Assembly (NCBI GenBank): GCA_037355855.1
Contig: CM074758.1
Span: forward strand, 9,335,001-9,399,000
Length of the DNA: 64,000 nt
Reading direction: 5' to 3'
DNA from: Pseudo-nitzschia pungens
Taxonomy: Eukaryota > Bacillariophyta > Bacillariophyceae > Bacillariales > Bacillariaceae
Part shown: positions 20,146 to 32,100 of the stretch, in pieces
Position numbering within the stretch: the stretch's first letter is position 1
Layout: the number at the start of each line of letters is the position of its first letter
Notes under the pieces: model-generated
Database searches by the model: none
What the model was told of the DNA's origin: nothing
The model's input: only the letters and a program-made list of their open reading frames with translations
Made by a program: the position numbers and the translations under genes

Positions 20146-22157
20146 TTTGGCGGGCTAACAAAGCTGCTAGAGAGAAAGTGTGATCGCATATGCGACTGCA
20201 CGTAGCAGGGCTTAAGTCCCATGCTAGAAGCAGTTGCAAAGGTGCATCGCAAGGGTGGGAATGGGTGGGAACTTTTTCTCAGACCGCCATTGTCGGTCCA
20301 TTCACGAAGACAGCTTTAAGGCTCGCTCTTTGCGAAAACAATGAGAATAGTATCCGTACCAAAGACCCTTGCTCGGCAACTCTGCCTACTGCTCTACATT
20401 CTACTGTACCTGCTCATTCCTCACTGTTCAGCTCTGTTCACTACGGCACTGGACAATGGTAGGCTTCGGTCAATGGTACGGATCATACGATCCTACATTG
20501 CCTTTCGCACTTGCCTTGCCTTAAGAAAATTGCGTACGTACGTAACCTTACTTGTTGTACAATCACTCGTAACATACTTGTATTCGTAAGATAACCTTAC
20601 TCGTGTCCGGCACCACAAGCCAGGCGGGCTCTGCCGAAGGCGTGCTGCACTTTCATTCTGCGAGCAATGACGGTTCCAACATCTGCTGCCGTCAGACCAC
20701 ACGACCAACCGTTGCGTACGGGCATTATTACACCAACGTACGCCAACGGGTAAGTTACCCGTAAGATTACGGTAACCTTAGGTACAGTAAGATAAGATTA
20801 AAATACAATTACGAGTCCTAATTACCGGTACTACTGTAGTACCGGTAGGTAAGGTTTACCTGGTAGAGTACCAACCAGGTGACTTAGTCTTACCGGTAAT
20901 TTTTATCTGATTTCGATGAGATGATGATTGATTTTCGATTTCCTTCTTCGAATTTCGTTTTCGGGTTCTATGCATGGCCGAACATCCTCGTCGCCCGCCG
21001 GCCATCCTACGAGACTCCCGTACAATGTAACGATGCGTTGGTATTCTGTGCCCTACAATAATTACTCGTACAAAACGAACCAAACATACCTTACCTGTAA
21101 CGCACGGTACCGATGCATAGTGCGATACAATTATGTACGTAGTCTCCTGTACAGTACAGTACGGTAGCGTACGACCAGAAAAGAGTTCGCTCTGACGACA
21201 ACCAATCAACCCGGCACCAACAGATGGTCGAACAAAAGGGGAACAGGAGGACAATCGTGAATTCGAAACCGAACTAAGACTTACCTCTAAGGTTACTTGT
21301 ACCTTGTACGAGTGATAAAACAACCACTACAGATTCATTCCTCCCTGCCTGCTTTTGCGACAGCAACAGGCATACTTACTTCTGGAATTACCGTGAACGG
21401 AAGGAGAACTTGCGTGAAGCCGCGGTTCGCGTTGCATTCCCCACCGGAACGGAAATTTATCCGTCCTCTCATTCATCATTGGTCTCCGCGGCTAATTACG
21501 TCATCGTCAACATCATCCGCATCCGCATCCACAACAAAGGTACGTGACGGCAAGCTGATCACTCCGACACACAGATAGGTCTTACGGTGTCGGATCCATC
21601 CAAGACCCAGGTCATCTTGTCTTCCGTGCTCGTACCGTAACTTACCGGTAGCATTGGTCATTGCTTCATGGATGATCCGTTTCACCCGGTTGCTGGTGGA
21701 TGCGCACACGTCATTCTTCATTACTTTTACTATTACTACTACTATTATTTGCGAACACGATTCAACTCATCCATTCGACTCTACTCTACTCGACTCTGCT
21801 CGACTCCATCCATCCACCCAACAATAATAATAACAATAACCATACGGTCCGGTACCATTTGCCCAACCCCGAAGACGAAAAAAAGGATTGATTGTGATTG
21901 ATTGCGATCGATTGATTGATAGATTGAGATCGATATCATTGTCATCATCATTATTATTTGTATTATTAATTAATACTATTAATTTTGATTAATGATCCCG
22001 ATTCCAACAAACGAAAGAAAAATCCATACAGTACACATACAGACACACACACGAACCGAGCAAGCAACGAACCAACCAACCGAGCGAGAATCACTCTTTT
22101 CACCCGATGCGTTCGAAATCCAAGGACACGGAAGAAACAAGCAGTCATTTGAGAGTA

Positions 22158-23978
22158 ATGTCTGACGAGAAGCAAGTGAACGAAGCCACGGCGGCCCTCA
22201 AGGGATTGTTGGGCATCGGTGCTCCTCCCGTCGTGGCGGGCAAGGAAAACAACAACAAGAAGAAGAAGAACCAGAGCAACAAGTCGAGGAAATCCGGAAC
22301 GTCCAAGTCTCCCACGCGGGACACCAAGAACAGCAGCAGCAGCAGCAGCAACAACGATCCCGTAGCGGAGGGCCGAAACCCAACCCCGTCGTCGTCTGGT
22401 GACAAGCCACCCCGCAGCTCGAACAGCAACAGCAGCAAGCAACAACAACAGCAATGCGGCGTTTGTGCCCAAGACGAAAAAGAAAAACAAGAGAAACAAC
22501 CATGCCAACAAGAATCATCCGGGATCCGCCAGCAATTCCACCGACGGGGGAGCGGGAACCGACGGAGATGCCGGCGCGGCAAACCATTCGAACACGAACA
22601 CGAACACCGGAAAGAACAAGAAGAAGGGCAACAAGAACAGGGGGGCAGCGACATCGACATCCACAGCGACAGCGACAGCGACATCCACAGCGAGTGCGAC
22701 AACCAACAAGGCGAATCATCACAGGGGCGGAAGGGGAGGAAACGGAGACGGAAAGACCCCCCAAAAGGACACGAATTACGCCTGGTCGGCCTTTCAGTCC
22801 TCGCCGGATGCCCGGCAGCTGCCGATGCCCGCCTTTCAGCCCTCTCCCACGATTGCGCCAAAGACCGTTCGGTCGTCTTTGCCGGCCGATGTTGCGGCGG
22901 CGGCTTCGACCGCTGCTGCTGCTTGCGGCACCGACGGCCAGGGGAGAAGCCTACGCCAACGACCGCGGCAACCGACGACAAATCGACCTCGACGGCGACC
23001 TCTTCCCTGACGTCGGCCTCGTCCCGATCGAAAAAGGGCAAGCTTTCCTCATCGCCGACGACGACAGCGACAACCCCAACGACAAGAAAGGAAACGGTGA
23101 CGACCGGTGCCGCTTCTTCGCTTTCGCCGGAGGAGGAAAAGACGACGAGCAAGACGGGGATCAATATCGCCGCCATGTCGTCGTCTCCCAAGACGGGAAT
23201 CGGCGTTCCTCCGCCCGGAGGAAAGCCTCCCCGTTCCGTCGCCGATGCTTCCGGGAGCAAGACCCCTTCGGCAAACCCATTCCCAGACGAGTCCGCAGCA
23301 ATCGCAACCGCAGCAGCAACAAAAGCAAAAGCCAAAACCAAAACCCCCAGCAGCAGCAGCAACAGCAATCGTCGCAAACCCGGCGTCCGGTTCCCCCCGC
23401 ACTGCAGCAACAGCAGCAACCACAGCAACCACACATGGCGGCCGTTCCCCACCATCCGCCCCCGGGCTACGTGACGCTGCACGTCCAGGTGCCCTACCAG
23501 CAGCTCGGCCCCGGACGGGAGATGCTGGTCCAATCCCCGGGAGGATTTCCCCGTCCAGGTGGTGGTCCCGCCCAACATTCCACCGGGAACGATCATTCCC
23601 GTGCAGGTTCCCTCGATGCCCCTGCACATGATGCCCCCGCCGACGTACGCGTCCGGGGCCATGGTTGCGGCCGCGGCGCAGGCCCGCTACGGTGGGTACC
23701 TTGGACACTATCCCACGCAGCAACAGCAACAACAGCAGCAGCAGCAACAACAACACGCCGGGTATCCGATACGGCAGCATCCGCAGCAGTACCACCTCGC
23801 ACAGCAGCACTATTCGCACCAACATCCGCAGCATCCGCAGCACCAGCATCCACATCACCAACCGAGCTACCACCACAACAAGCACGTCGGAAAGCAACAC
23901 CAACCGTCACAAAATCCACAACACCGAAAGCCTCACCAGCAGCAGCAGCAGCAGCAGCCACCGCAAAAGAAGCAATGA
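22158..23978 (+). CDS. Gln/Asn-rich protein with a PNRC/Edc1-like motif, several frame changes
   Basis: Start taken at ATG 22158 (ATG 22107 is in the same frame). The N-terminus MSDEKQVNEATAALKGLLGIG is followed by Lys/Asn/Ser-rich sequence. In a second frame, 22774-22836 reads NYAWSAFQSSPDARQLPMPAF. That resembles the short YAG-x-x-F plus LPxP motif of Edc1/PNRC decapping coactivators, which binds Dcp1. Further frames give SKTGINIAAMSSSPKTGIGVPPPGGKPPR, then PPPGYVTLHVQVPYQQL, then VVVPPNIPPGTIIPVQVP and a long Gln/His tail. The frame changes at about 22380-22450, 22910-22945, 23290, 23344-23348 and 23530-23540. Each looks like one extra base in a short run. A decapping or P-body role is inference from one short motif; the protein is otherwise low-complexity. 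Confidence 0.5.
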
Positions 23979-25408
23979 TGATTGGATGTGATGGATGTTG
24001 GTTTTGTCGTTTCGTGTTTTTGTCGTGGTGCGCCGAGCGGAGCGGAGCGGAGCCGAGGAAACCAACACAAAAACGCCAGAAACAAAAAAAAAATCATTGC
24101 AGCATCGGGGGAAGAAAAGAAGGAAAGAGAGGACGAAACGGATCGCACGGATGGGACCGCCGCTCGTTTCGAGTTTCGAATTTCGGGGAGCAAGCAAGTA
24201 ATTGTAGCAACACCACTAAAAATTGTGACAGCAACACCGCACCAATCGGTGAGAGCCGTCGTGCTACTAAGGATGCAAATCGTCGCGATGCGATTCCGTG
24301 TTTTCTCTTTTTTTTTTTTCGTGTTTCGGGGTTGTACCCGCACGTGGGTTGTTCGAGCGTGTGGGTCGGTGTGAGAGCACCCCTGCGGAAGGGATCTGCT
24401 GGTTGCACCGCATTGCACTGCACTGCACTACGCTACACCAAACTCCCAGGAACCTCCCTTTGGGATGCAAGAAGGGCCCGCATCACATCATGGACTGCGC
24501 CTGTGTTTCGTGTCGTGTATTGTTTAGACGTGACGTGACGTGACGTCCCATGCATTGTCGTCTCCGAAACAGAAAGACAACACCTCGATGGGTTTTGTTA
24601 GTTTTTCAGCCTCTGCGGGAATGCCTAGCCAGCAAGCCAAACGCAAGTCGGATATCAAAAACAGTGCAGTACAGTACAGTGCAATGCAATGCAGCAGTCG
24701 TTCCGGGAGGTAGCATCGATCCCCGCTCGGTGCGTGCTCGCAAAACGATTGGGTTCGAGGCACCGCGGTGCATGCGCACACCGTATGTACGTGGGTCATT
24801 GCAGATCAAAACGTCTCCAGATGGACAATGTATATCATACTACTACCACTTCGTACTAGTACGTACGGGTGCGATGCGATCCACTAGTTGCGGTAAGTTA
24901 CCCTACGGGATCGGAATCGATATCGTTCTTGAATCGCATCGTGCGAGGCAAGCTGCAGTCCTTGCTCAAAATCGAGCGGGAGGCGGGTGCACCTACGGTG
25001 TGACCAGTTGGTTTTGAGACAGGGTAGTGGTAAACCTTACTGGTGGCACTTGTGGCAAGAGCGAGCCAAAGATGCATTCATTCATTCATTGGTTCCTTCG
25101 GGGCGATCGACGCCCAGAGTTGACGGTTCCTGTCGTTCGCATCGACCATCTTGAAATGGATTGATTGGTTCCTTTTCCCGTCTCGATCAATCAAACATTC
25201 CTCGTGGCACACTATGGTAGAATTCTGTAAATAGTTCTACTGGGTTCTATAGTAGTATTTTTTCTAACTAAATAATAATAACTATACTACTAGTTCTGAT
25301 AGCCCCAACCCAACGAACTAACTAACTAACTAACTCACGAACTAGCTAATAAAACCGGTGTGATCCGGACCGGACCGGAACGGACCTCGGGATTGAGCGC
25401 CCCTCTCT

Positions 25409-25477
25409 CGATCGTTCGGTCTCGCCTCGACGACGACTCGATCGAGAGTTCGATCGAACGGTCGGCGACCTCGATCG
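25409..25477. promoter_or_regulatory. cluster of four CGATCG palindromes
   Basis: CGATCG occurs at 25409, 25439, 25451 and 25472, in a GC-rich island about 700 bases before the giant gene. The density suggests a regulatory or promoter element, but no function is shown. Confidence 0.35.
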
Positions 25478-26056
25478 ACGAACGGCAAGATCGAAGTTCC
25501 AAATTTTTTTCTTTTTTTTTTCTGTTCCATAGTTGTCTAGCGCTTTTTTTTCGATCCATCGCTCACAATTTTTGACATCCGTCGCGCAATCCTCAAACCG
25601 TGTCACCGAACCGTCGAGTAGTACTTGTACCGTACGAGGTACGGTAAGAGTAACTTAGTTAGACGTAACCTTAGCACAGTCCGGTTGTTGCTCGTTGTTG
25701 TGAAAGGGTATACGGTAGGAGGGACGGCAAGACCCGATACAGTACAATTCCTACGTAGAATCTACGTGCGCAGCGAATGAAGGAAAGGCAGGGAATCGTC
25801 CGGAGTGCGGTACGAAAGAACACCAGTGATGCAACGCCGGAAGCAAGTCCAAGGCCGGATACTAATCCGTATACCGAACAATCCCTCTTGTCAGCAAAGA
25901 CTAATTCCATCATGGCAGGTGCTGTTCTGATCGATAGCAACGTCTCGTAGTTGAATGCATTGATAGTACGTGTAGAACAGAGAAGCAATTCCAACGGAAA
26001 GGAAACCACGAGAGGAAAAAACAATTGTGGTGTGAAATTTTTTGTTTCACGAAAGA

Positions 26057-26100
26057 GAGCAGAGCAGAACAGAGCAGAACAGAACAAAAGGAAAGGAAAG
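26057..26100 (+). repeat. GAGCA/GAACA and GGAAA pentamer tract
   Basis: Five-base periodic purine-rich tract in the presumed 5' leader of the giant gene. Confidence 0.7.
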
Positions 26101-26188
26101 GAAACAAGGAGTGAAGAATCCATCAATTCCGGACCACAAGCAGTATTATCGGGCAACGGTCTTCGCTTCGTCGCATCGCGCAACGAGA

Positions 26189-29100
26189 ATGTCGGATCGC
26201 GAAGAAGAATCGTCTGACGATGAGGGGGACAAGAAACCTCCGGCGATTGAATTCCCCAATAAAAACAATGACGGCAACGGCGACAATGAGGACGGAAGAA
26301 ACGTCCAGAGCGAAACCGAAAACGAGAACCGAGACGACTACAAGGGAAACGAGGAAAAGAATGAGGACAAGAATAGCAACGGCAACGAAGAGGACAACGA
26401 CGACGACGACAATAGCTCCGGCGAGGATTCGGACGAGGATTCCGACAGCAGTGACAGCGACGAAGACAGCGATAGCGACGACGAGAAAACGAAACCCAAG
26501 GACGGACTCTCCGATTACGAACGGTAAGTCGTGTACAATTCGTGCGAGTTGATCGAGGGAAGGACAGTGGGTTGGAATTCTTTTCTTCTGGAAAGATTCG
26601 GACCGGATCGGATCGGATCGCTCACGATTGTTCTTTTCGTTTCGTTCCTCTCTATACAATTGCGATTCCCTCGTCTCGTCTCGTCTCGTCTCTTCAGGCT
26701 CCGATTGGAGAGGATCAAGCGCAACCAAGAGCGCCTAGCCGCACTGGGATTGCAGTGCGATGCCCTGGGCAACGGCCCCAGGCCCAAGAAGGAGCGTTCC
26801 GGACAACACCCGAGGCGCAGGCGGTCCACCGAGCCATCCGAACCGACCCGGACGCAGCGCTCGCGGTCCTCCAAAAAGAAAATCGATTACGCCGCCCAGC
26901 CGGTGTACTTTCTCGCCGATACCGGCCGCGGCAAGGGAATCAAAAAGACCAAGGCGGAAAAGGCCGCGAAGGAAGAACTCCTCACCGAGGAAGAGCGACT
27001 CAAGCTCGAGAAGAAGCGGGCGCGCCGCCGCAAGGAGAAAAAGCAAAACGAGCGGATCCCCCGTTTCATCTACGACGAGTTTCAGCGAATCCGTTCCCGC
27101 CGCAAGCAGGGACTCAGGTCCGCCACGAAGTATGCCAAGCGGGCCGAGAAGGAGGTCCGGCACTGGACCAAGACCCTCCATCGGTTGGAAATCCAGCAGC
27201 AGAAACAGGCAGCCACATGGGAGCGAGAGCGCCAGAACCTCGAATTCCGCAGGGCCACCCTGTTGCGAGAACGGGCCGAGCGGGAGGAATTGGACTGCGT
27301 GGGACGCACCAAGGCCGATCTGCTGCGGGAGATCGACGGAAGGACGCAGGAGTTGACGAACATTCTTGACGGGCACAAAAGGGAGGAGGCCGAGAGACTG
27401 AGGTTGCACAGGGAAAAGATGAAGGAGCGGGAGGACGCCCGGAACCCGCAAGGCCCTGGAGCGAAAGCTTGGGGTCATCGACGCGCTGGATCGATTCCCC
27501 AAGGCCTTCAATGAAGCCGTGACAAAACTAAATGGACTCTTGTATGCACGGGCTCCCAAGGACAAGCTTCCGCCCCGCCGGTCGGTGCGGAGGTCTTTTG
27601 ACACCGCATTTGCGGGTGCTTCCGGAGCTTCGGTTGTTGAGAACTCCTCCAAAGGAGCGAACCCAAAGACGGCAACGAAATCATCCAAGCAAAAACAGGA
27701 ACAAAAACAGGAACAAAAACCAAACAAGCAAGGACAAGAAACACTGCAGCCTTCGAAAAAGAAACAAAAAACGACTGCTGGTGCCACCAAAACAAAAACT
27801 GCGGGAACACAGAAAGGGACATCCGTAAATGCCAATGCCGACATCGACAGCACCATTGCAAAACACGGGAAAGCGACTGCCGGTCGTACGGCAATGAAAA
27901 GAACGAAACTTCTTTCTACCGGAAAGAAGACAAAAGCAACTTCCGAGACGAGTGACAGCACAACAACTAAAGCAAAGGGCAGGAAACGTGGTCGATCGGC
28001 AATGGGTCTCCCCATGCACACCAAGACAGCAGGAACCAAATTACCCATTGAAAGCAGCGATGGCACCGACGCAAAACCTCCGGAAGCCCATAATTCCCAC
28101 GTTTGGACCAACGTGTTGCCGCTCGCAACCACGAGCACGGTGTCGAACGATGCCGAAAAGGTCGACGGGGCAAAAACCGCGGCGAATGCCGACAACGACA
28201 AGAAGAAAAAGCCAGCGAAAAAAACGAAGGACGCGCGGTTCATCGGCGGCTGGATAACTCCCAAGTTTTCGCATGAGCTCGATAGGACCTGGTTGGAGCG
28301 GATCAAGCCGCTCGACGTGAAACCCGCGGTGGTCGTCCCGGAGAGCGCTCTCAAGCTGGCTGGAGTTTCGGCCAAGAAAACGGCCGTCTTTGATCTGGTT
28401 TCCTACGTCCCGCAAGCAGGAGACATTGTGTTGTACTATCCGTCGGCCCACAGGGATTTTATGAACAAGTACCCCGACACGCTCGGGTCGCGACAGAGGA
28501 ATCTCCTGCGGGTCCCGCTCTGGGCAAGAGCAAGTCGCGATCGGAATCGGTGGACGAAGGAAGAAGAAAAGGGGATCATTTGGTGGACCGACGAATGGGT
28601 TGAATCCCTCGTGACGCCACGAAAATCCAAAAAGGAGAAGACGGGATCCCCAAGAGCGGATGACCCCGTCACGGGAACCGCTCACCATTCACGAATGGCA
28701 AGTTTGGGAGACTATCCCATCATTTGTCGAGTCGAGCGGACCCATGCCGAATTCCCGGAGGATCCCTACGCAAAGCAGAAATCCGTGAGCGGCAGCGAGA
28801 GTAGCAAGGCCAGCGAGAGTGATGGCGGTACCGCAAAGTCCCTGAGCTCGTCGGAAGAGGCCGAAGAGACCCTGCCCGCCTCCGCGGCCGAGACCCGAAA
28901 AAAACAGGCTACGATGCCCCCTCAAATTCGGTTGATCACCTTGTTGAAGCCACTCTCGTCCATCGTGCCCCCGTCAAACGACACGTCGTCGTCATCGTAC
29001 AATCTCGGCCTCCCTCCCAACTTTTCAATCGTGACATGCCCCGTCGAAGCTCCCTTGGAACCCTTTCTCGTTCCGTTTTGCTGGGGATATGCTTCCTTCC

Positions 29101-32100
29101 ACGCCATGAGACTGAATGAGACCGTATGGATACGGCAAGTCGCGAGCACCAGCACGCATCCAGCTGCCAAGAGCAAACCGGTTGCCGACCCTTGCGGGAA
29201 GGGAAAAATTGTCGACTTTGTGTCAGGGGCCAAAGCGAAAGAATCCAAGCCGAGATTCGAAGCTGTGTCGACTCTGCGCGGAAATAGATCTCGATCGAGA
29301 GACGCCAACATCCATAACGCTTCCGAGATTGAACACGGGGAAGATTTTACAGAACAGACCCAGACGTTATCATCCATGGAAAAAGCCCGAGAATTCCGGG
29401 AAGCGATTGGCTCAGTTCGGCTCGACGAAAACCTTGATGACTTGAAGGCGATCCTAGAAAACCTGACGAAAGACGGGTCCCCGATGCCGCGAGCTTTAGA
29501 AGCATCTCTGACTTCGGATAAGAGATACCACGGATCCTTTCCCAAACGTGAGGCAACAATACTTTTGGACTTTTTTTGCAAATACGTCGAGCAGATTGAG
29601 TCCAATAAGGGTGACAATGCCCAATCCGAGGCATCAATGTCACAGCGGAAACCAGCAGTCAAATTGAAACTGCAAAATCTCCACCATCGCTTGTGGAAAT
29701 TATACTCCGAACTCTGCCGTTGCGACAAGGCGTGTTTGTTTCGTACGATTTCAATCGAAGGCAGGTTCACATGGCATCGCCGTGGAACCTTGTAACTCTT
29801 CAACCGACAGATCTTACGCGAAGTCTTCAGAACGGACTTCTTGGTTCTCTCGAGGACTCGTTGAGGGAAAAGGCAGCGCTCTGCATTAGGGAAGTAATTC
29901 AGAACAATGCCCACGCTAAGTCCTTTGTCGAAAAGGTAACCGAATATAGAGTGCCCTCATATTATTGTGCCGTCCCAGTTGGTATGTCCCTCGATCGCAT
30001 TCTCGCACGACTCAAGACAGTACGGCGCAACCGGAAGCTGCTACTATACCTCTATCGAATCCATATTGATGGATCTCAACTTGATTCTCGAAAACTGCCT
30101 GCTGTACAACAAACCCGAATCAGAACTGGTGGCCATGTGTCACGACATTGTTTCGCAGTGCCAGGGTTTTATGAAAGACATCATCCAAAACTTTGATGCC
30201 AGGGGCAACCAAAAGACATCGGAAAGCGATCTCGGGGGGAAGAAACAAAGACTAGCCATTCCGTTGGATTTGAACACACCGTACATGGGAACTATCGATG
30301 GGGAATGGCTTCAACAGCTTTACCCACCATCTGTGTCTACCGAAGTTGAAAAGCTGACGCGCCAATCTTCCTCGTCCTCGTCGACTTGGATCCCCCAGTG
30401 CGGTGATCCCGTTTTGTATTCCCGGTGCAACCATTTGAAATTTGTACAAGGCCATGTGAATTCTCTTTCGGAAGTCCAACGAATCGTTCCGGAATTCCTA
30501 ATGGAAGGAACACGTCGACAGGGGGACAGTTCCGGAGGTGATGGCGAGGAGAAACCTTCAAAAACAACCAAAACAAACAAGGATGATTTTGTTGAAAAGA
30601 CGATGTCCCATTGGATGGAAGGAACCGTTCTCTCGGTTCGTTCGTTGTTTCCTAGAAGGGTGAAAAATCGAAATTATGAGTCCTTTGCAACGGTGACACC
30701 TGTTCTCGTTGTCGAGTTGCATCTTCACTATTCTCTCTGCGAGGAAAAGATTTTTGTCTGCTGGAGACCCTGCACGCTTTCGTTGGACGACAAACCGTGC
30801 AAGGCTTGTGGGCTGTCGAAAGATTCGTTTCTCAAACCCAAATGGATGCCGACCGAAGGAATGGAAATCATTCCAATGGATTCTCCGAGGCAGGATTGTC
30901 CTTTAGTTCCGTCAAAGGATCTCGAAAACACGATTGTGAGGTGTTTCGATTTTCTGAAACAGCGATGCATCGACGGAATTTCACCGGATGCTGTCAACCC
31001 AGAATTTGCCCTGGAACGAGCGGAACATGGCGTCACCGCTAATTTCAACTCACACTTTTTGCCATCCTACCCGGAATTTTTCTCTCCTTCAGAGTCAAAG
31101 TACGGGACGCGAGGCATCAAAAAGGCTGGGTATAAGCGAACGCTACAAACCCTGTCGGAAGTTGGCTACATGCCACTGTGGAGCTTGGACACTCTTCAAA
31201 ACCCGGAAGAGAGCAGCATGATAGGTTATGAATCGTTGCTGCCCTCTCCATCTCTTTGTTTGGAGCTAGTCCGGTTAAGAATGGCGAATGGGTACTACAG
31301 GAGTTTGTCCGCTGCCGTGAATGATATATCCGAGGCGTATGTAGCCTCTGTCTCGTTTCTCGTATCACGCTCCACAACCAGAGGGATGGATCGAATTTCA
31401 ATTCGAAAAATAGCCAAGCATATGATGTCTGGGAAACTGAATGGAAAGATATCCAAGATTTCGGTGAAGAAGAAGTCGAAGAAGAAAAAGAACTCAGACG
31501 AAATACAGCGCGAGAAAAATCAGAATCCTGTTTCCTCCGTCATCAAAATATCTAACAGAAAGAAGGAATCGACGTCTGAGAAACTGAGTGCTGCGGAAGA
31601 GGTCGTTACTCAACGAATTCTGCAAATCAGAAAGTATCATGCCGCAGCGATCGTCTTCGCTCTTGAGTCAAATCACACCGAGAAAATATTTTGCTTAACA
31701 TCAACGGTTGCATCCACGCAAGCTACTGAGGAAATACCCGATATCAATACTATTCGGAATGCGAACACCACTCCGGAACAGTTGGATGGGATAGCGAAAA
31801 TTCGATCTTTGCTACTTGCCGTTAAAAGGGAACAAAATTGCATCCGATTCTTTACCCATCAGAATACATACAAATTCCAACTCAAACTCAAGTGCGGGGA
31901 TCACTTCATAACGGAAAATGGACAGCTTGAGAGGACCGACGAAGATTCAGTCATTTTCGAACCGAGCATAATGACAGTTCACCTACGCAATGACTCACCG
32001 ATGAAGCTTCGCATTCGTTGTGGAAATGAGTATCTCCACGGAGAAAAGAAACCGGTTTTGCACCAATCTGTCGCCCAAGCAAAGTCGACAGTGAGCAATG

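Larger units (their letters stand above)
17729..22157. other. large intergenic region, repeat-rich, no gene seen
   Basis: 4.4 kb between divergent genes. It has GTTTT/GTTTG and TTTCG pentamer tracts (about 17849-18010), a GGAT tract (18137-18170), ACT/AGT runs, the second hairpin element, many GTAAGGTTA/TACCGGTA motifs, and AT-rich DNA near 21950-21990. Frames up to 155 codons occur but have random-looking composition and no domains. Confidence 0.6.
23979..26188. other. intergenic, pentamer repeats and CGATCG cluster, no gene seen
   Basis: Contains five-base tracts at 24034-24052 (CGGAG), 24528-24547 (GACGT) and about 24660-24693 (GTACA/GCAAT), a CGATCG cluster, and a GAGCA/GAACA tract in the leader of the giant gene. 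Short frames show no domains. Confidence 0.6.

Noticed and set aside
20856..21323. 155-codon minus-strand frame
   Set aside because: Runs through intergenic motif repeats; no domain and no plausible start context.
22145..23662. 505-codon minus-strand frame
   Set aside because: Antisense to the Gln/Asn-rich gene. Its Leu/Val/Cys runs are reverse complements of the CAG/CAA/AGC repeats.
22454..24538. 694-codon plus-strand frame overlapping the Gln/Asn-rich gene
   Set aside because: Only a central part (about 23350-23540) reads naturally; the rest is Arg-rich off-frame sequence and the end runs far past the likely stop.
24740..24775. possible tRNA T-arm-like GGGTTCGAGGCACC
   Set aside because: No acceptor or anticodon arms of the right spacing could be found around it.
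26735..28375. 546-codon minus-strand frame
   Set aside because: It lies opposite the coiled-coil and Tudor-like part of the giant gene. Its composition mirrors the sense codons and it has no domain; the sense strand has splice sites and known motifs.
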